A stretch of DNA of 64,000 nt from Riptortus pedestris (taxonomy: Eukaryota > Arthropoda > Insecta > Hemiptera > Alydidae), in assembly GCA_019009955.1 (NCBI GenBank), contig CM032231.1:93052001-93116000 (forward strand). The letters are read 5' to 3'. Positions 22,804-33,709 of the stretch are shown piece after piece. Under the pieces are notes generated by a model, which was not told where the DNA came from, made no database searches, and was given only the letters and a program-made list of their open reading frames with translations. Position numbers and translations under genes: made by a program. The first letter of the stretch is position 1. Every line of letters begins with the position of its first letter.

Positions 22804-23078
22804 GTTTTCAGCCTTAAGCAAACCCCCACTTTTACCAATGACATATAAACAATACTTTGTAAACCACTTTTTTAGAGCTTAAATGCCAAATATTCTTTTC
22901 ACGAGACCTTTGCGTGCATATTCGTTGTGTGATCTGTACCACAATCGATATTTAATCGTTTGAGTCCACTCGAAAGATCATATTTCTAATTGGCAGAAAT
23001 CGGACCTGGAATAGAAGGGGTTTAGAGGGAGGGAATCGGAAAATTCAAAATATCTCCAGTATTATCTTTCAACCTCTA
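22804..23078 (+). mobile_element. HNA outer copy, resumed
   Basis: Continues with TTTTCAGCCTTAAGCAAACC, ATGACATATAAACAATACT, GAGACCTTTGCGTGC, then a second core block (TATTTAATCGTTTGAG, AAAGATCATATTTC, GGGGTTTAGAGGGAGG) as in the copy at 29175. It ends without a terminal hairpin. Confidence 0.6.
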
Positions 23079-23159
23079 GAGTGGTCAAATTACTCACTTA
23101 AGTTAGTAGTAGTAAGTAGTTAGTAAGTTCCTAACTTTGCAATTAATAAACTTGATAGT

Positions 23160-23488
23160 AACAAAAATACATCATTGGCTGCGTAAACTAAGCAGATTTT
23201 CCACATGCTGGAATGACACGCTACTGAGCTCATTTCAGCATTTATTCTATATTGCAAAAAAAAAAAAAACCGATGAGTCGATCCTTACCATCTCAAGCCA
23301 AAATTGCGACCGCTAAAGCAATAATAGGCAAATATATATCGTACTATCTATATATATATAATTTTGAACGGACTTCATTTTCGACATCTCCTAGCTAGTA
23401 TCGGTGGCCATTTCTGAAAATTGTCGACTTACGCATTATGAGTACAAACTCAAAAGCTGATTTGCATTAAGGGAAATCTGCTAAAATA
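23160..23488 (-). mobile_element. HNA Helentron-like element, short internally deleted copy
   Basis: Both ends are present: GGCTGCGTAAACTAAGCAGA at the left (3' end on the minus strand) and TTAAGGGAAATCTGCTAAAA at the right (5' end). Between them are only GCGACCGCTAAAGC, a short TA tract, TTTTGAACGGAC and CATCTCC. It is about 330 bases against about 900 for full copies. Confidence 0.8.
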
Positions 23489-24100
23489 TCACCATATGAC
23501 ACCGCATGATTTCCTTGCACTCTTCAATTTATTTTATTTAATTAAATGTTTGGTTGTAATTGAAGTAATATACGGTTTCTTCATTCCAATATATCGGATC
23601 TAAAAATGTCATAAAAAATATTTTCCAGATCGTTTCATGATTAGCAAAATTGAAATCCCATAATAGGTAAGGAGAAATTCGTATTTCGTTTTTTATTTCC
23701 GCCCACCTCTAAACGCTCCTGATCCTTTGTCCATGATGATCAAAATGGTGCACAAACCAGAAGGGTTTGTTGAGGGGTTGGGGGGGAACAGTTCTAAATA
23801 TGAAATTTCGAGATTTTAAGCCCTGTCGTTTTTGAGTTATGCAAGATTTGTGCATTCGTTTACATGCCACGCCGGAACTAGTAAAAATGTGTTCCGGAAT
23901 CTCCCTTGAAATCTGAAAACCGAAATGTTTCTCGTCTCCAAAACTTTCTATTAAACGTACAAACCAAGTAATAAGAACCCTTGATTAAGACTAGCCACAG
24001 TTGCATACTATTATTTTATGGGTTCACCCCGCTTGGACGGTCTGTGTTATCAACATTGTTTGGTTAATTTTTCCCTACAGGAATCAGGTGATTTTAACTC
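23489..24100. other. Intergenic with repeat-like parts
   Basis: Bases 23620-23940 share short blocks with the aminopeptidase intron at 2640-2760 and with repeat X (CGTTTTTGAGTTATGC). No gene seen. Confidence 0.35.
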
Positions 24101-24200
24101 ACATTTTAGCAGATTTCCCTTAAGGGAGGTCGTACTCATGACGCGATTTTCGATACTTTTCTTCAAAAGTTCATCGATCCTACCTAGTAGATGACACCCC

Positions 24201-24256
<56 letters not shown>

Positions 24257-24580
24257 AATATATATATTAGCCTGTTACCTCTAGCGGTTATCCTCTTAGC
24301 TAGCTCTAGCTCTAGCGGTCGCAATTTTTGTTTAATCGTTGCCAAACTCGATATATAAGCGGTTTGTGTAAAACTAAAGATCAAGTTCGTTAACTGCTAA
24401 ATCGGACTGGTGAGAGGGGGATTTAGTACTAGATATAGTAAATAGTTTTCAATCAAATTAATACATCATATTCAGAAATATTACAGTAATTGATTTTCTT
24501 TACGGTAAGAACTTGGCAGAACTGTTTGTTTGCATTTGAAATTGAAGTTGTTTACGTTTGAATAACGGCAGGCGACCAAG
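24101..24580 (+). mobile_element. HNA Helentron-like element with (CA)n(TA)n
   Basis: It starts TTTTAGCAGATTTCCCTTAA and has the GTCGTACTCATGACGCG block, then a microsatellite made of CA units (24196-24238) changing into TA units. Next come CTCTAGCGGTCGC and the core. An internal deletion joins GGGGGATTTAG directly to TACTAGATATAGTAAATAG. The 3' hairpin end is not seen. Confidence 0.75.
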
Positions 24581-25029
24581 CAAAATCTCAGTTATTCCTA
24601 GTTTAATTTATCTTAACTCTTTCGTCCCACCTTCGGCGGTTATACAGTCTTGAGCAAGTATAATTGAATAAAAATATTAACATGAATTATTAAAGTATTT
24701 GTACAATGTCTTTAACATTTATAAACAGGACCTCATATAGTGGCGTCGTTAGAAAGAAATTACGGTTCATTTGTTTCAGATAAGGTTATTACACATAGAT
24801 AAGGGTTACCAATCGACCTACGTCAATATGTTTGCATAACGAAGTTTCCTTTTATTAACCGCTCTATTACGCTGTGGCTGAAAATTACTTATTGATATCG
24901 CCCTAGACATATTGGGGGGGGGGAGTACCATTTCCCCCCTCTCCAATAATTAAATGTACAAAAAAATAATAATAATACTTGGCAGTCTGACAGCAATTAT
25001 CACTCGGTGACTTTAAGATTTAAGATAAT
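24581..25029. other. Intergenic, unassigned
   Basis: AT-rich with one G-run at 24914-24924. No gene or element ends recognised. Confidence 0.35.
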
Positions 25030-25118
25030 AAATGATAATTTCATCACCCAAGGGGATTGTTTATTTAGTGATGAACTCATTAAATAAAATCCATAGTCCC
25101 ACCCTACCTAGAAAAGGG
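25030..25118 (+). mobile_element. tRNA-derived SINE fragment
   Basis: Central-domain blocks TTTATTTAGTGATGAACTCA, AATAAAATCCATAGTCCC and ACCCTACCTAGAAAAGGG remain; head and tail are missing. Confidence 0.65.
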
Positions 25119-25608
25119 CGTATGTGTGTGTGTCAGTCTTTTAACTCTTTAGCAATGTTTGTTTGATTATTTTCAATCTCGATAAAGTTTTAAAACTAAG
25201 ATCATGATCGTTAATAGTATCTGCGTAGGTCAGAAATGCCTGGGTGCCTGTTATATGGAGAACGAAAAAAGGAGGAAGAATATTTTCTGAAAGAAAGGAG
25301 AGAGAACGAATATCTACAAAGAAATGAGGACACATATTTTGCATTTGTGAGAAATGAAAGTGAGGAAATATCTGATGTGTGAAAATATGCGGGAGAAAGA
25401 TATTCGGATATTACGGGGCATGAAAAGAGAAAAACAGAATAATAACTTGATTTTGACATAAAATTGCAAGCATAAAAATAGAACAATATAATTTGTCCAC
25501 TCAGAAAGAAAATACCTGGTAATTTTTTTTTAAAGTAATGTTCACCAATACGAAGTTTAAAAAATACTGCCAATTTTAATGTAATAAATGTTTAGATAAA
25601 AAAGACTA
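25119..25608. other. Purine-rich intergenic stretch
   Basis: Bases 25250-25440 are rich in AGAA-type repeats (AGAACGAAA, GGAGGAAGAATA, AAAGGAGAGAGAAC). The 120-codon minus frame here is a by-product of the purine bias; it shows no domain. Confidence 0.35.
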
Positions 25609-27607
25609 TTAACCCATTAGTGCCCACGAGCAGCTTTAGCTGCATCAGTTTTTGAAAATCCACCAGTAGTGTTGACGTTGTTATTTTTCTAAGTAATTTG
25701 GCTTAAAGTGAAGGGGAAACATTCCTTGAGACAATAGGGGTGAGAGGTGGGGTACCTGTAACAAAGAAAAGGAGCTGTGACTACCTGTTTCACCCTTTTC
25801 CCATCTTAGGTCATTCCTCACTCAATCCTCCTGCTGGAAAGAGGTAAGTTGTACTTGTAATCATTATTATTTTGAAATTTGGATTATATATATTTTGTCT
25901 ATAATATTGGTAGTTAATATGTGTAAAATATGAAGAAGAAAAAAAAAAAAAAACTAGCCCAAATTTGATGTTGAATTTTGCATGCGTCTAAAGCTGCTCG
26001 TGGGCACATAGTGTACTAATTATTTTCATATTTCTTCTTCAGACTAGAAAATTGTTTAGCAATTGCTCCTCAATAATATTTAATAGTCAAGAGGATATTT
26101 AACACATCTACAAATAAAATGTAAGTATTTTTCATTATGCAACTATTCTATAGATATTTTATTTTATTTTTCTATATATATATTTTATATTATCATTTAT
26201 AATATAACTAACCAACATTTTTTGAAGCATTTATCCTATATTATCCTTATGATATACCTTAGTGATATTGTATATTTTGTTTTTTTAGGAGTCATTCAAA
26301 GAATATAATGTCAGTCAATGACATCATTAGTATGTTGGAGGAAAGGGCAGTTGAACGAGGTGTGGAAACAATAATCATAACTGGGCCCGATGAATCCAGA
26401 CATGTAATATCTGATGAGGATTCAGATTTATCTGACGGGGAAGCTGCTGGGGATCCTGTTCATCTCCCGGCACGAGTACTTCGTGGAGAAGGGTTTCGCA
26501 TTATATGAATACAACCAGCATATGGGGGGAGTTGATCTAAATGATCAGTTTGTATCAACGTATCGGACTACAATAAGAACTAAGAAATGGTGGTGGCCGT
26601 TTTTTGGCTGGGCAGTTGATGTAAGCTGTGTGCAAGGCTGGCTATTGCAGCGAAGGCTAGGTCGCAATATTCCGTACTTAGATTTTCGACGAGAGGTCGT
26701 AATATATTTGTTGAAACATTTTGGGACACCGAGAACTGGGCGAGGTTTTAAATAATCGTATACAGCTCTTGACAGTATTCGAAAAGATAGGACAGATCAT
26801 TTGATTATAAAAGGTATTTCCAAAAATAAACTATGTGTCCAATGCAAGAGAAGAACCATATACCTCTGCAGAAAATGCAGCGTTTCGCTTCACCCTGAGT
26901 GTTTTGCCCCTTATCATGAGTAGAAGAATGGGCAAAAAATGTATATATGCAATTTGTTTTATTTTACCTCCTTCGGTTATTTGTTTATATATATTTTTTT
27001 ATGTGATTTATAATTTATTTATCCATATTTGATTGTTTTATTATTAGATAGAGTATTTGTTGTTATTATAAGATAGAGTATTTATTTATATTATTAGATA
27101 GAGTATTTGTTTCAGTTTATTTATTTATATATTTTTTTTATGTGATTTATTATTTTTTTATAGATATTTCATTGATTTACTATTAGACAGAATATATATT
27201 ATTTACTTATACATATTTGATTGTTTTATTATTAGATAAAGTATTGTTTTATTATTAGATAAAGTATTGTTTTATTATTAGATAGATTATTTGTTTCACC
27301 TTAGTTTTGTTCCAAAAACATCTGAAAATTATTACATTGTATTATTTGAGTTTCTTATACAATAAAAGTGTTTTAAAAATTATATTGTTTTAATGAAAAT
27401 CCTAAAATGCTTTTTAATGAGGCAATAAATGCAGGTAGTTCCAATCGAGTGCACCAAGTGCCCACGAGCATCTTTAGCTGCAGCCGGATATTCAGCACTT
27501 CCCTTACCATAAATTTTTTTTAATATTTTTCCCATTGTCTATAAAGTAAAACAATAGTAAAAAATAAAAAAAAAATAAAATCTATCGATTGGGCACTAAT
27601 GGGTTAA
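25609..27607. mobile_element. piggyBac element, internally deleted
   Basis: The ends are TTAA-CCCATTAGTGCCC (25609-25625) and GGGCACTAATGGG-TTAA (27591-27607), a perfect 13-bp terminal inverted repeat within TTAA sites, as expected for piggyBac. The subterminal block GTGCCCACGAGCA-CTTTAGC occurs at both ends in the same direction (25620 and 27459), and inverted at 25985-26006. The transposase inside keeps only its N- and C-terminal parts. The AT-rich 3' part has degenerate TTATTATTAGATAGAGTATT tandem units (27040-27290). Confidence 0.93.
26308..26920 (+). pseudogene. piggyBac transposase remnant
   Basis: The N-terminal part (26308 on) reads MSVNDIISMLEERAVERG followed by an acidic stretch (DEDSDLSDGE). 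It then jumps by internal deletion near 26455-26515 to the C-terminal part YNQHMGGVDLNDQFVSTYR, RTKKWWWPFF and VQGWLLQRR (26515-26755). A Cys-rich C-terminal domain follows in another frame at 26829-26910 (CVQCKRRT, YLCRKCS, LHPECFAPYH), which in this family binds terminal repeats. The central part with the catalytic Asp residues is missing, so it cannot be active. Confidence 0.88.
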
Positions 27608-28290
27608 TATATTTTTACAATGTAACATTTTAAATTGCGCATTCTTGAGTTATTAATCTTTAATTCCCAGATAGAAGACGAAGTATTTGTCGGGTAGATT
27701 ATCTACCCGACAAATACTTTGTCTTCTGTCTACCGTAGATTATAACTTGGTTGTGTTACTAAATTAATTATGGAACTACTTCATAAAATTAATCATAACT
27801 TTAAATTGAAATAGAAAATTTAATTACCGCGGAGAGAAGAGCCAATAGTGCTGCAGAAAATACCTTGAGTGGGTTGTTTCTTCAGCTGCTTCCTGAAGGG
27901 GGTTTGTAAACTTCCAAAGTTATTTTAATCATCACCAAAGTTTAATTTCGTATTAATTTTCTGCTTGTTAAATATAATGGCATACTCTAACGTAGAGTTT
28001 CAGATATTATTTATGCCTCTATAAAAGACTCCTTACGCTTTCCCCATAAAAGTATTTTGCTATTGCCTGAATATAGGTTTAAAAGCAAAAATAGTCGACT
28101 TTATTTTGGAGATCGGAATTACAAAGGAAAACGCAGTTTCGATCATCAAGACCAATACCTTAATTTGATGGAATCACAATTGAGGTCCTCTCTACATACT
28201 TGCAGTATAATTTGAAAATAGCTCCTCTCGAAAGAGAATCTTCTTCATGGATATTTCACAATGATATGAAAATCATTAAGTATACTAAAT
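27608..28290. other. Intergenic with one strong palindrome
   Basis: Apart from the palindrome at 27669-27731 there is no recognisable gene or element. Confidence 0.4.
27669..27731. repeat. Near-perfect 31-bp palindrome
   Basis: The arms at 27669-27699 and 27701-27731 pair at 29 of 31 positions around a single central base (centre GTCGGGTAGAT-T-ATCTACCCGAC). With a one-base spacer it is a cruciform-type palindrome, not a precursor hairpin with a usual loop. Confidence 0.9.
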
Positions 28291-28585
28291 TTTAATTCAG
28301 TTGCTCAATATGAGCCCCAAGTTATTTTTTACATTCGAGGACGAAGTAAAGGAATCAGGATCAATAAAAAGGACCTCGTCCTCTACTAGTCCCTTAGTAC
28401 TAGCCCTATTTATTGACCCTGATCAATTGGTTCTTCTCCATCCAGCATTTTCGAGAGAGGTAAAGGAAGTATTATTATCGCGAAAATGTCAATTTTCATA
28501 CTTCAAGGGAATTACCCGTTTCAACCCTTCTTGAATCTAGCTTAGCTAGTTTACGAGAGAGGTCTGTAGTTGTCTTGCATAAATC
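28291..28585. repeat. Dispersed-repeat fragment with imperfect hairpin
   Basis: CAGGATCAATAAA at about 28357 pairs with TTTATTGACCCTG at about 28409 (12 of 13), and CCTGATCAATTG-CCAGCAT matches the block at 10450. A 77-codon open frame here has no known domain. Confidence 0.35.
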
Positions 28586-28757
28586 AAAAAGTTCCAGCAG
28601 ATTTCCCACGTGCGGTACGTATTTTCATTTATCTCAAAACTTAAAAGTTAAATAAATAAATAAATAAAAGTAATTAGACTTCATATAAAGTGCTTCAGAA
28701 CATAATAGCATATTCTTAATATGAGATGAGTAGGAGTGGGAGTTTACTAAAGACCAT
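28586..28757 (-). mobile_element. HNA Helentron-like fragment
   Basis: CAGCAGATTTCCCACGTGC, TTTATCTCAAAACTTAAAAG, ATGAGTAGGAGTGGGAGTTT match the 3' half on the minus strand. A short TAAA tandem (28651-28668) is inserted. Confidence 0.6.
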
Positions 28758-29174
28758 ATAAGTGTGTAGTGGCGAGGTACTCGCGAATGAATAACCTTGA
28801 CAATTAGTCTTTTAATTTTCGTTTAATTTCGTTGCTATACGTTGCTACAGAGGAGTCCCTATAACTTAGCGAGGTTAAGAACAGTCTCCTATCGGCATTC
28901 GAATTGTGAGCCACGTTTTGATTAGTGCATGTATACGAACTGTGAAAAACGGAGTCTGAAGTACGGCCGTGAACATTCCTTTACCGTTAACAACTTTTTC
29001 ATATTTTATTTTATTGTTTTAATATATGTGATATAGTTAAACTGGCCTTGACTTCTTTCGTCTCGCATAGCCTTCCACAGAACACTAAACCAAAATGGGA
29101 AACAAAAAACAGAAATGGAATACCAAAAAAAAGGCCAGTTTACCTTGATTTCTTTCGTCTCGCACAGCCTTCCA
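28758..29174. repeat. Unassigned, with a 93-base-spaced direct repeat
   Basis: The block CTTTCGTCTCGCA-AGCCTTCCACA occurs at about 29055 and again at about 29149. The family is unknown. Nothing else recognised. Confidence 0.45.
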
Positions 29175-29680
29175 CAAGTGTTTCGGCAAAACTAAAGGTA
29201 AAGTTCGTCAATGGCTAAAATCCTATGGGGGGGGGGATTTGGATTTCGAATGTCAAAATATCTCCGCTATTATGAGTCGGATCGGAAAATTGTATAGGAG
29301 CAACTTTATTGCACATTTAATTTTCTTTAAATGTTGATATATACATTTTATCCTGTATCATGAGTATTAACCAAGATATTACATTTTATTAGTTTACCTA
29401 GTAAACCTCCACTCAGACTCAGAATAGCAATACGCTGTTATATCTGAATCACTTTATTAAATCTTACCATACCAAATATTGTTTCAAGGGACCTTCATTA
29501 TGCGAGTTACATACAAATTCGTTGTGACGATGCCATCAATTAAGATTTCACTATCTTGTTTCGAAAATGTTTATTTAATCTATACCATACTCGGCATTTA
29601 ACCGTTTCAATCAACAACTAAAGATCATATTTGTTACTTGTGATCTTAAAATGTTATGGACCAAAAGTTGTTAAAATATT
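29175..29680 (+). mobile_element. HNA Helentron-like element, tandem-core subfamily
   Basis: It carries the core (AAACTAAAGGTAAAGTTCG, GGATCGGAAAATTGTATAGG, ACCAAATATTGTTTC) followed by GATGCCATCAATTAAG, TTGTTTCGAAAATG, ATCTATACCATACTCGG and a second core start. This order gives the unoccupied version of the site where the hAT landed at 7302. Confidence 0.7.
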
Positions 29681-30465
29681 GATGAATTACAATTGTTGTT
29701 CTATGCCTTTTTCGTAACTTCAGTATCAAGGGAGGTACTCGTGTTTTACTGTTTTCAGCCTTCAGTAATCTTGTTTTATTAACATGTGCTATACTAGTTC
29801 TGTAAAACAAGTTCATTGTGGTATTTCACAAATGGTTTCTTACTCAATTCGTCAATATGATTAAACCAGTTTATGCTTTAGTCTACAATCAACCCTAAAA
29901 ACTGTTGTGACTGCATAAATGTCCCAATTGCTCATTGGTATAACCCCAGAAGAATGTGAGCAATAATTGCTGAAATCCAAAATATATTTTTTAACACTGT
30001 CACCTTAGACTTTGAGTCCGAATAAACTCATTCTCTAAGGCAACTATTTAACAGAAATTACTACCAATATTTTCTTTAGAAGCATAGACAATTTAAACCA
30101 AAGGTCATTGACCTCAGAAAGAAGTCCTTTGAAATTACAGAACAAATCGCAGTGCTTAAAGGTGTGCTCATTATAATATGAAATAAAGGGACATTATAGT
30201 GTGACGCACAGTAAGCTGTTAGAATCGGCCATTAATCACTTCGCCAAATCGACTGCAGTCGTTTAATATCACAGTTATGTAAATCTCCTTGGTAGTTACT
30301 GTCAATAGTGGAAGGTCACAAATATGATGTCATTCATCCTCCTTATAATCGTAGATTAAGTTATCAATGTTTTTTTTTTGTTTTTTGGGAGTGAGCTATG
30401 TTTCGATATTCTCATAAGACTTGTTATAGTGTTTATACACATAAATAATTTTAATTTACTCCATT
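29681..30465. other. Intergenic, unassigned
   Basis: No coding pattern, element ends or notable repeats. Confidence 0.4.
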
Positions 30466-30546
30466 CTGACGAGAAGAAGGTGGTAATCTGTAGATAAACC
30501 GCTTCGATTGGCCTTAGTAGCACAGATTCTATGTTAATAAATAACA
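30466..30546 (+). mobile_element. tRNA-derived SINE fragment (3' part)
   Basis: GGTGGTAATCTGTAGATAAA, then TTGGCCTTAGTAGC and TTAATAAATAAC match the SINE tail. Confidence 0.6.
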
Positions 30547-31176
30547 AACAAATCAATTTAAATATACTCAGACATTTCAATTTATTAAATATTTATAATT
30601 TAGTTGTAGTCAACTATTATTAAGTAATATACCTAAGCTAAATATTTATACAAAACTGCCCAATTACGATTCATATTTAAAGATCTTTTATGTGAAGGAT
30701 TACAGCAGATAGTGTCACAGGTTAAAAGGTTAAATGAAAATGGGGGTTCATTAATTATTTCTACTAGGTCTTCCAAAGGTTATTAATCTTCCAAAGTCTC
30801 AAAAAGTTAACTCGTACTGGTAGTATTATTTTCTTATTAGAACCCAATCATTTTCTATCCTTCTTCCTATTTCATCTGCAACATAAACAGGTGTGATTCT
30901 CCCACTGGGGAACAGTTTTCCATAGAAGTTAAAATAAACACACCAAGTAATAAGTGTGCAAGCCGGAAAATGGATTGATGATAATACGGCGAAGGTAAGA
31001 TCTCATACAATTCTTTCTTCGTGAAAGATTAACCTTCGTAAGAACCTTGACTTCACCAAATTATTGCCAAAAGCGTTCCGGTACTGCTTAATCGACTCCC
31101 CGAAATTTCTTTAAAATTCTTCCAGGAGCGCTAGGTGGTAGAAGAACGAATCAATCCGAATGAAGAATAAGGCATG
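30547..31176. other. Intergenic, unassigned
   Basis: AT-rich; no gene or clear element ends. Confidence 0.4.
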
Positions 31177-31320
31177 TTAGCAGATTTCTCTTAAAGAAAA
31201 TCAGTTATTGAGGTTGTACTCTTGGAGTGATTTTCAAATATTTTGCTCAAAAGTTCATCGATCCTACCTAGTAGATGTCGAAAATTAGGTCCGTTCAAAA
31301 TTTTATATATATATATATAT

Positions 31321-31534
31321 ATGGTGTTGTTGTTTCTTGGAGTTTTGGGTAGTGTTGGTGAAAAAATCTTAGATTATGCCATGAATGTAACCAGAAGTGT
31401 AACACGTTGTGTACAATAGTTTTTAAGTATCTTTAGTCCTACCCTGAAGAAGAGAAAATAAATATTCTCGAAATATTGGCATAAACTAAGATTTTTTTCA
31501 CCAACATTGACCAAAACTCCAAGAAACAAGAACA

Positions 31535-31538
<4 letters not shown>
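31321..31538. mobile_element. Foldback element inside a (TA)n tract
   Basis: The arms at 31321-31380 and 31478-31538 are inverted copies of about 60 bases, nearly 90% identical (for example TTTCTTGGAGTTTTGG against CCAAAACTCCAAGAAA). The 97-base spacer holds CTGAAGAAGAGAA-TTCTCGAAA, one of the recurring hairpin motifs. TA tracts on both sides would fit TA-targeting, but no duplication beyond TA can be shown. A second short inverse match (AAAACAACAACAC) follows at about 31578. Confidence 0.8.
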
Positions 31539-31568
<30 letters not shown>

Positions 31569-31587
31569 CCTGGTCGAAAACAACAAC

Positions 31588-31654
<67 letters not shown>
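31539..31654. repeat. Microsatellite (TA)n, two blocks
   Basis: Two TA tracts separated by ACCTGGTCGAAAACAAC-type sequence (31567-31592). Confidence 0.9.
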
Positions 31655-31655
<1 letters not shown>

Positions 31656-32473
31656 CTTATATATAAAATTTCCATGTCACAATGTTAGTTACCGTACTCC
31701 TCAGAAACGGATTTACCAAATGTTGTATGCGTATTCAGTAGGTCTGAGAATCGGCTACTATCTATTTTTCATACCCCTAATTGATAAGGGTTGTTCACCC
31801 TTAACATTTTTTTTTTTAATTTTTGGACAACATTTTTTGTTTTTTATTTTTTTATAATGTTGCATTAAAAAATACATACAACCCTAAATTTTTACTTTTT
31901 TTACCACAAACCCCTATTTTTTTATAGACATTTTAGTAATTTAATCATTATCATCCCGCTCGATAACTGATCAATTATACCAGATGTGCCACTTCAATTC
32001 AAACGAATTCAGTTTCCGATTAGATGGCATTTGCAATGACAATGAACAAATCCTAATGCCAAACGATGTCTATTTGTGGCTTAGATTTGAGTACACCATG
32101 TTTTTCACATGGGCAATTAGTACGTACATGCTCTCGAGTGGGTAATCCATCCAGTTTGTTTGTGCTCGCTAAAGATGGGCTAACAAAAAATATTGTTCAT
32201 GCTATAGCATTAAAAGATTGATGTTGTTTGTTAGTGTTACTGTCGTAATTAATATGTGATATGTAATTTTAAGAAATAAACTAAAATAACTTAAAAATAA
32301 TATTGTTTGGCGTTTGTTATTATATTTCCTTATCGTTCATAGCGTTCCATGCCAATCCCATGCATATACCACATACACACTTATAATAAGTAAGTTACTA
32401 TTTGTCTACACTAGAATTTATCTAGAAACTAGAAATAATTTATAAGGCAAAACAACGTTTGCCGGGTTATCTA

Positions 32474-32474
<1 letters not shown>
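31655..32474 (+). mobile_element. Helitron, non-autonomous, canonical ends
   Basis: It starts TCTTATATATAAAATTTCC and ends CTAG at 32474, with a 6-bp hairpin (GGCAAA at 32446-32451, TTTGCC at 32458-32463) 11 bases before the end. It lies between A31654 and T32475 within TA repeats, as expected for Helitron insertion without duplication. Inside is the C-terminus of the Helitron helicase. The central and N-terminal protein regions are missing. Confidence 0.88.
32010..32221 (+). pseudogene. Helitron helicase (Pif1-like), C-terminal remnant
   Basis: The frame to the TGA at 32219-32221 reads CGLDLSTPCFSHGQL, TCSRVGNPSSLFV and TKNIVHAIALKD, which is helicase motif VI and the end of the Helitron RepHel protein. 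Upstream, QFPIR and AFAMTMNKS are recognisable. A one-base deletion near 32025 and a stop at 32054-32056 (where the family has Gln) break it. Confidence 0.85.

Positions 32475-32519
<45 letters not shown>
32475..32519. repeat. Microsatellite (TA)n after the Helitron
   Basis: About 22 TA units; continuation of the TA tract into which the Helitron inserted. Confidence 0.9.
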
Positions 32520-32522
<3 letters not shown>

Positions 32523-32897
32523 CTGTTACCGCTCTAGCGGTCGTAATTTTTGTATAATCGTTACCAAACTCTATATATATGCGGTTTATGTAAAACTAAA
32601 GATCAAATTCGGTAACTGCTAAATCGGACTGGTGAAAGGGGGAGGGGTTAGAGGGAAAGAATTTTGAAAATTCTAAACATTACCGTTAATGAAAGTCGGA
32701 TCGAAATAGTGTATCTTATTACAAATTTAATTGTCTATAAATGTTGTCGTATACATATTTTCTCTATCGTGAGTATTATCAGAGATATTTGCAGTTTCTA
32801 GTTTTCAGCCTTTCGTGAATCCCCCATTCTTGTTCTTGTCATATTAACTGTAAGCTGATTTATTGTTAACGCAGTACCTGCGTAACAGACTTTTTTT

Positions 32898-33614
32898 CCA
32901 TACTAATGGCATCAAATTTTCATTTTTTTTATTTGACTGTTGTTGTAGTTCCGTTATTCTTTCAGCCTGTGTGTAGGGAAATATTCTGCTTTAGTGTTTT
33001 GTATGGTGGGATGAAGCCTCGGGCAGATATTCAGCACATCCATTCAATTTCCTTCCACCAACAAGCCCTTGAATGGTTTATTGTTTTATTCTCATCTGGT
33101 CCTATTGTGAAATGAATCTGCGAATACATTGTGGAGAAATACTCTTGAAATTCAACCAAATTTCGTCTGTATATGGCTGTATGATGAAAGTGTCATCGAC
33201 TTTATTATAAACCACTGTTCCAGACATTAGTTTCAGTGTTAATCAAGAGTTGGTGAGAATGCTAGCTGTCCATAAGTATGATATAATAAAACGTATAAAT
33301 AGGTAGCATACACTATAATTCCAAGGAAATATAAACTCAGTCATAAGGAATACAGAATATTGTTAGAGAAGTACTAACTACTAACCAAATGGTGTAATAG
33401 GTAGTGTGAGATGGGAGGACAGCGGCTTAGTGTAAATCAACAGTTGTTAGCATAATTAGCACGATTATAACAAAATGGGAAGTATTAGAAGGCTTAGATT
33501 CACAATTATACGGGTTATTTTCCGTTTAGATTTCTGAAGTTAGCTATGCTTCCGGTATTCTAGTGCTTCGCCGCATTAGGCCATAAATGGACCCCATTTC
33601 GGGATCTTCGGTTA
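32898..33614. other. Intergenic, partly repeat-like
   Basis: Bases 33410-33590 (GAGGACAGCGGCTTAGTG, CTATGCTTCCGGTATTCTAG) look like a tRNA-type SINE body but without clear boxes. No gene is recognised. Confidence 0.3.
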
Positions 33615-33709
33615 GCATATTAGCAGATTTCCCTTAGCTATTGAGGTTGTACTCAAATATGGGATTTTCAAAACATTTGTTCAAATGTGCATCGATCCTA
33701 CCTAGGAGA

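Larger units (their letters stand above)
31177..32897 (+). mobile_element. HNA Helentron-like element with two insertions in its (TA)n
   Basis: It starts TTAGCAGATTTCTCTTAAAG; the 5' block runs to 31305, then a (TA)n tract. An inverted-repeat element (31321-31538) and a Helitron (31655-32474) lie within TA tracts. The HNA resumes after 32519 with CCGCTCTAGCGGTCG, the core and GTTTTCAGCC, and ends TTAACGCAGTACCTGCGT and AACAGACTTTTTTT. Confidence 0.8.

Noticed and set aside
25211..25573. A 120-codon minus-strand gene
   Set aside because: It results from a purine-rich plus strand and shows Ser/Phe-rich low-complexity sequence without a domain.
26308..26755. A domesticated piggyBac gene
   Set aside because: The catalytic middle is deleted, frames shift and the terminal repeats are intact, which fits a mobile deletion derivative.
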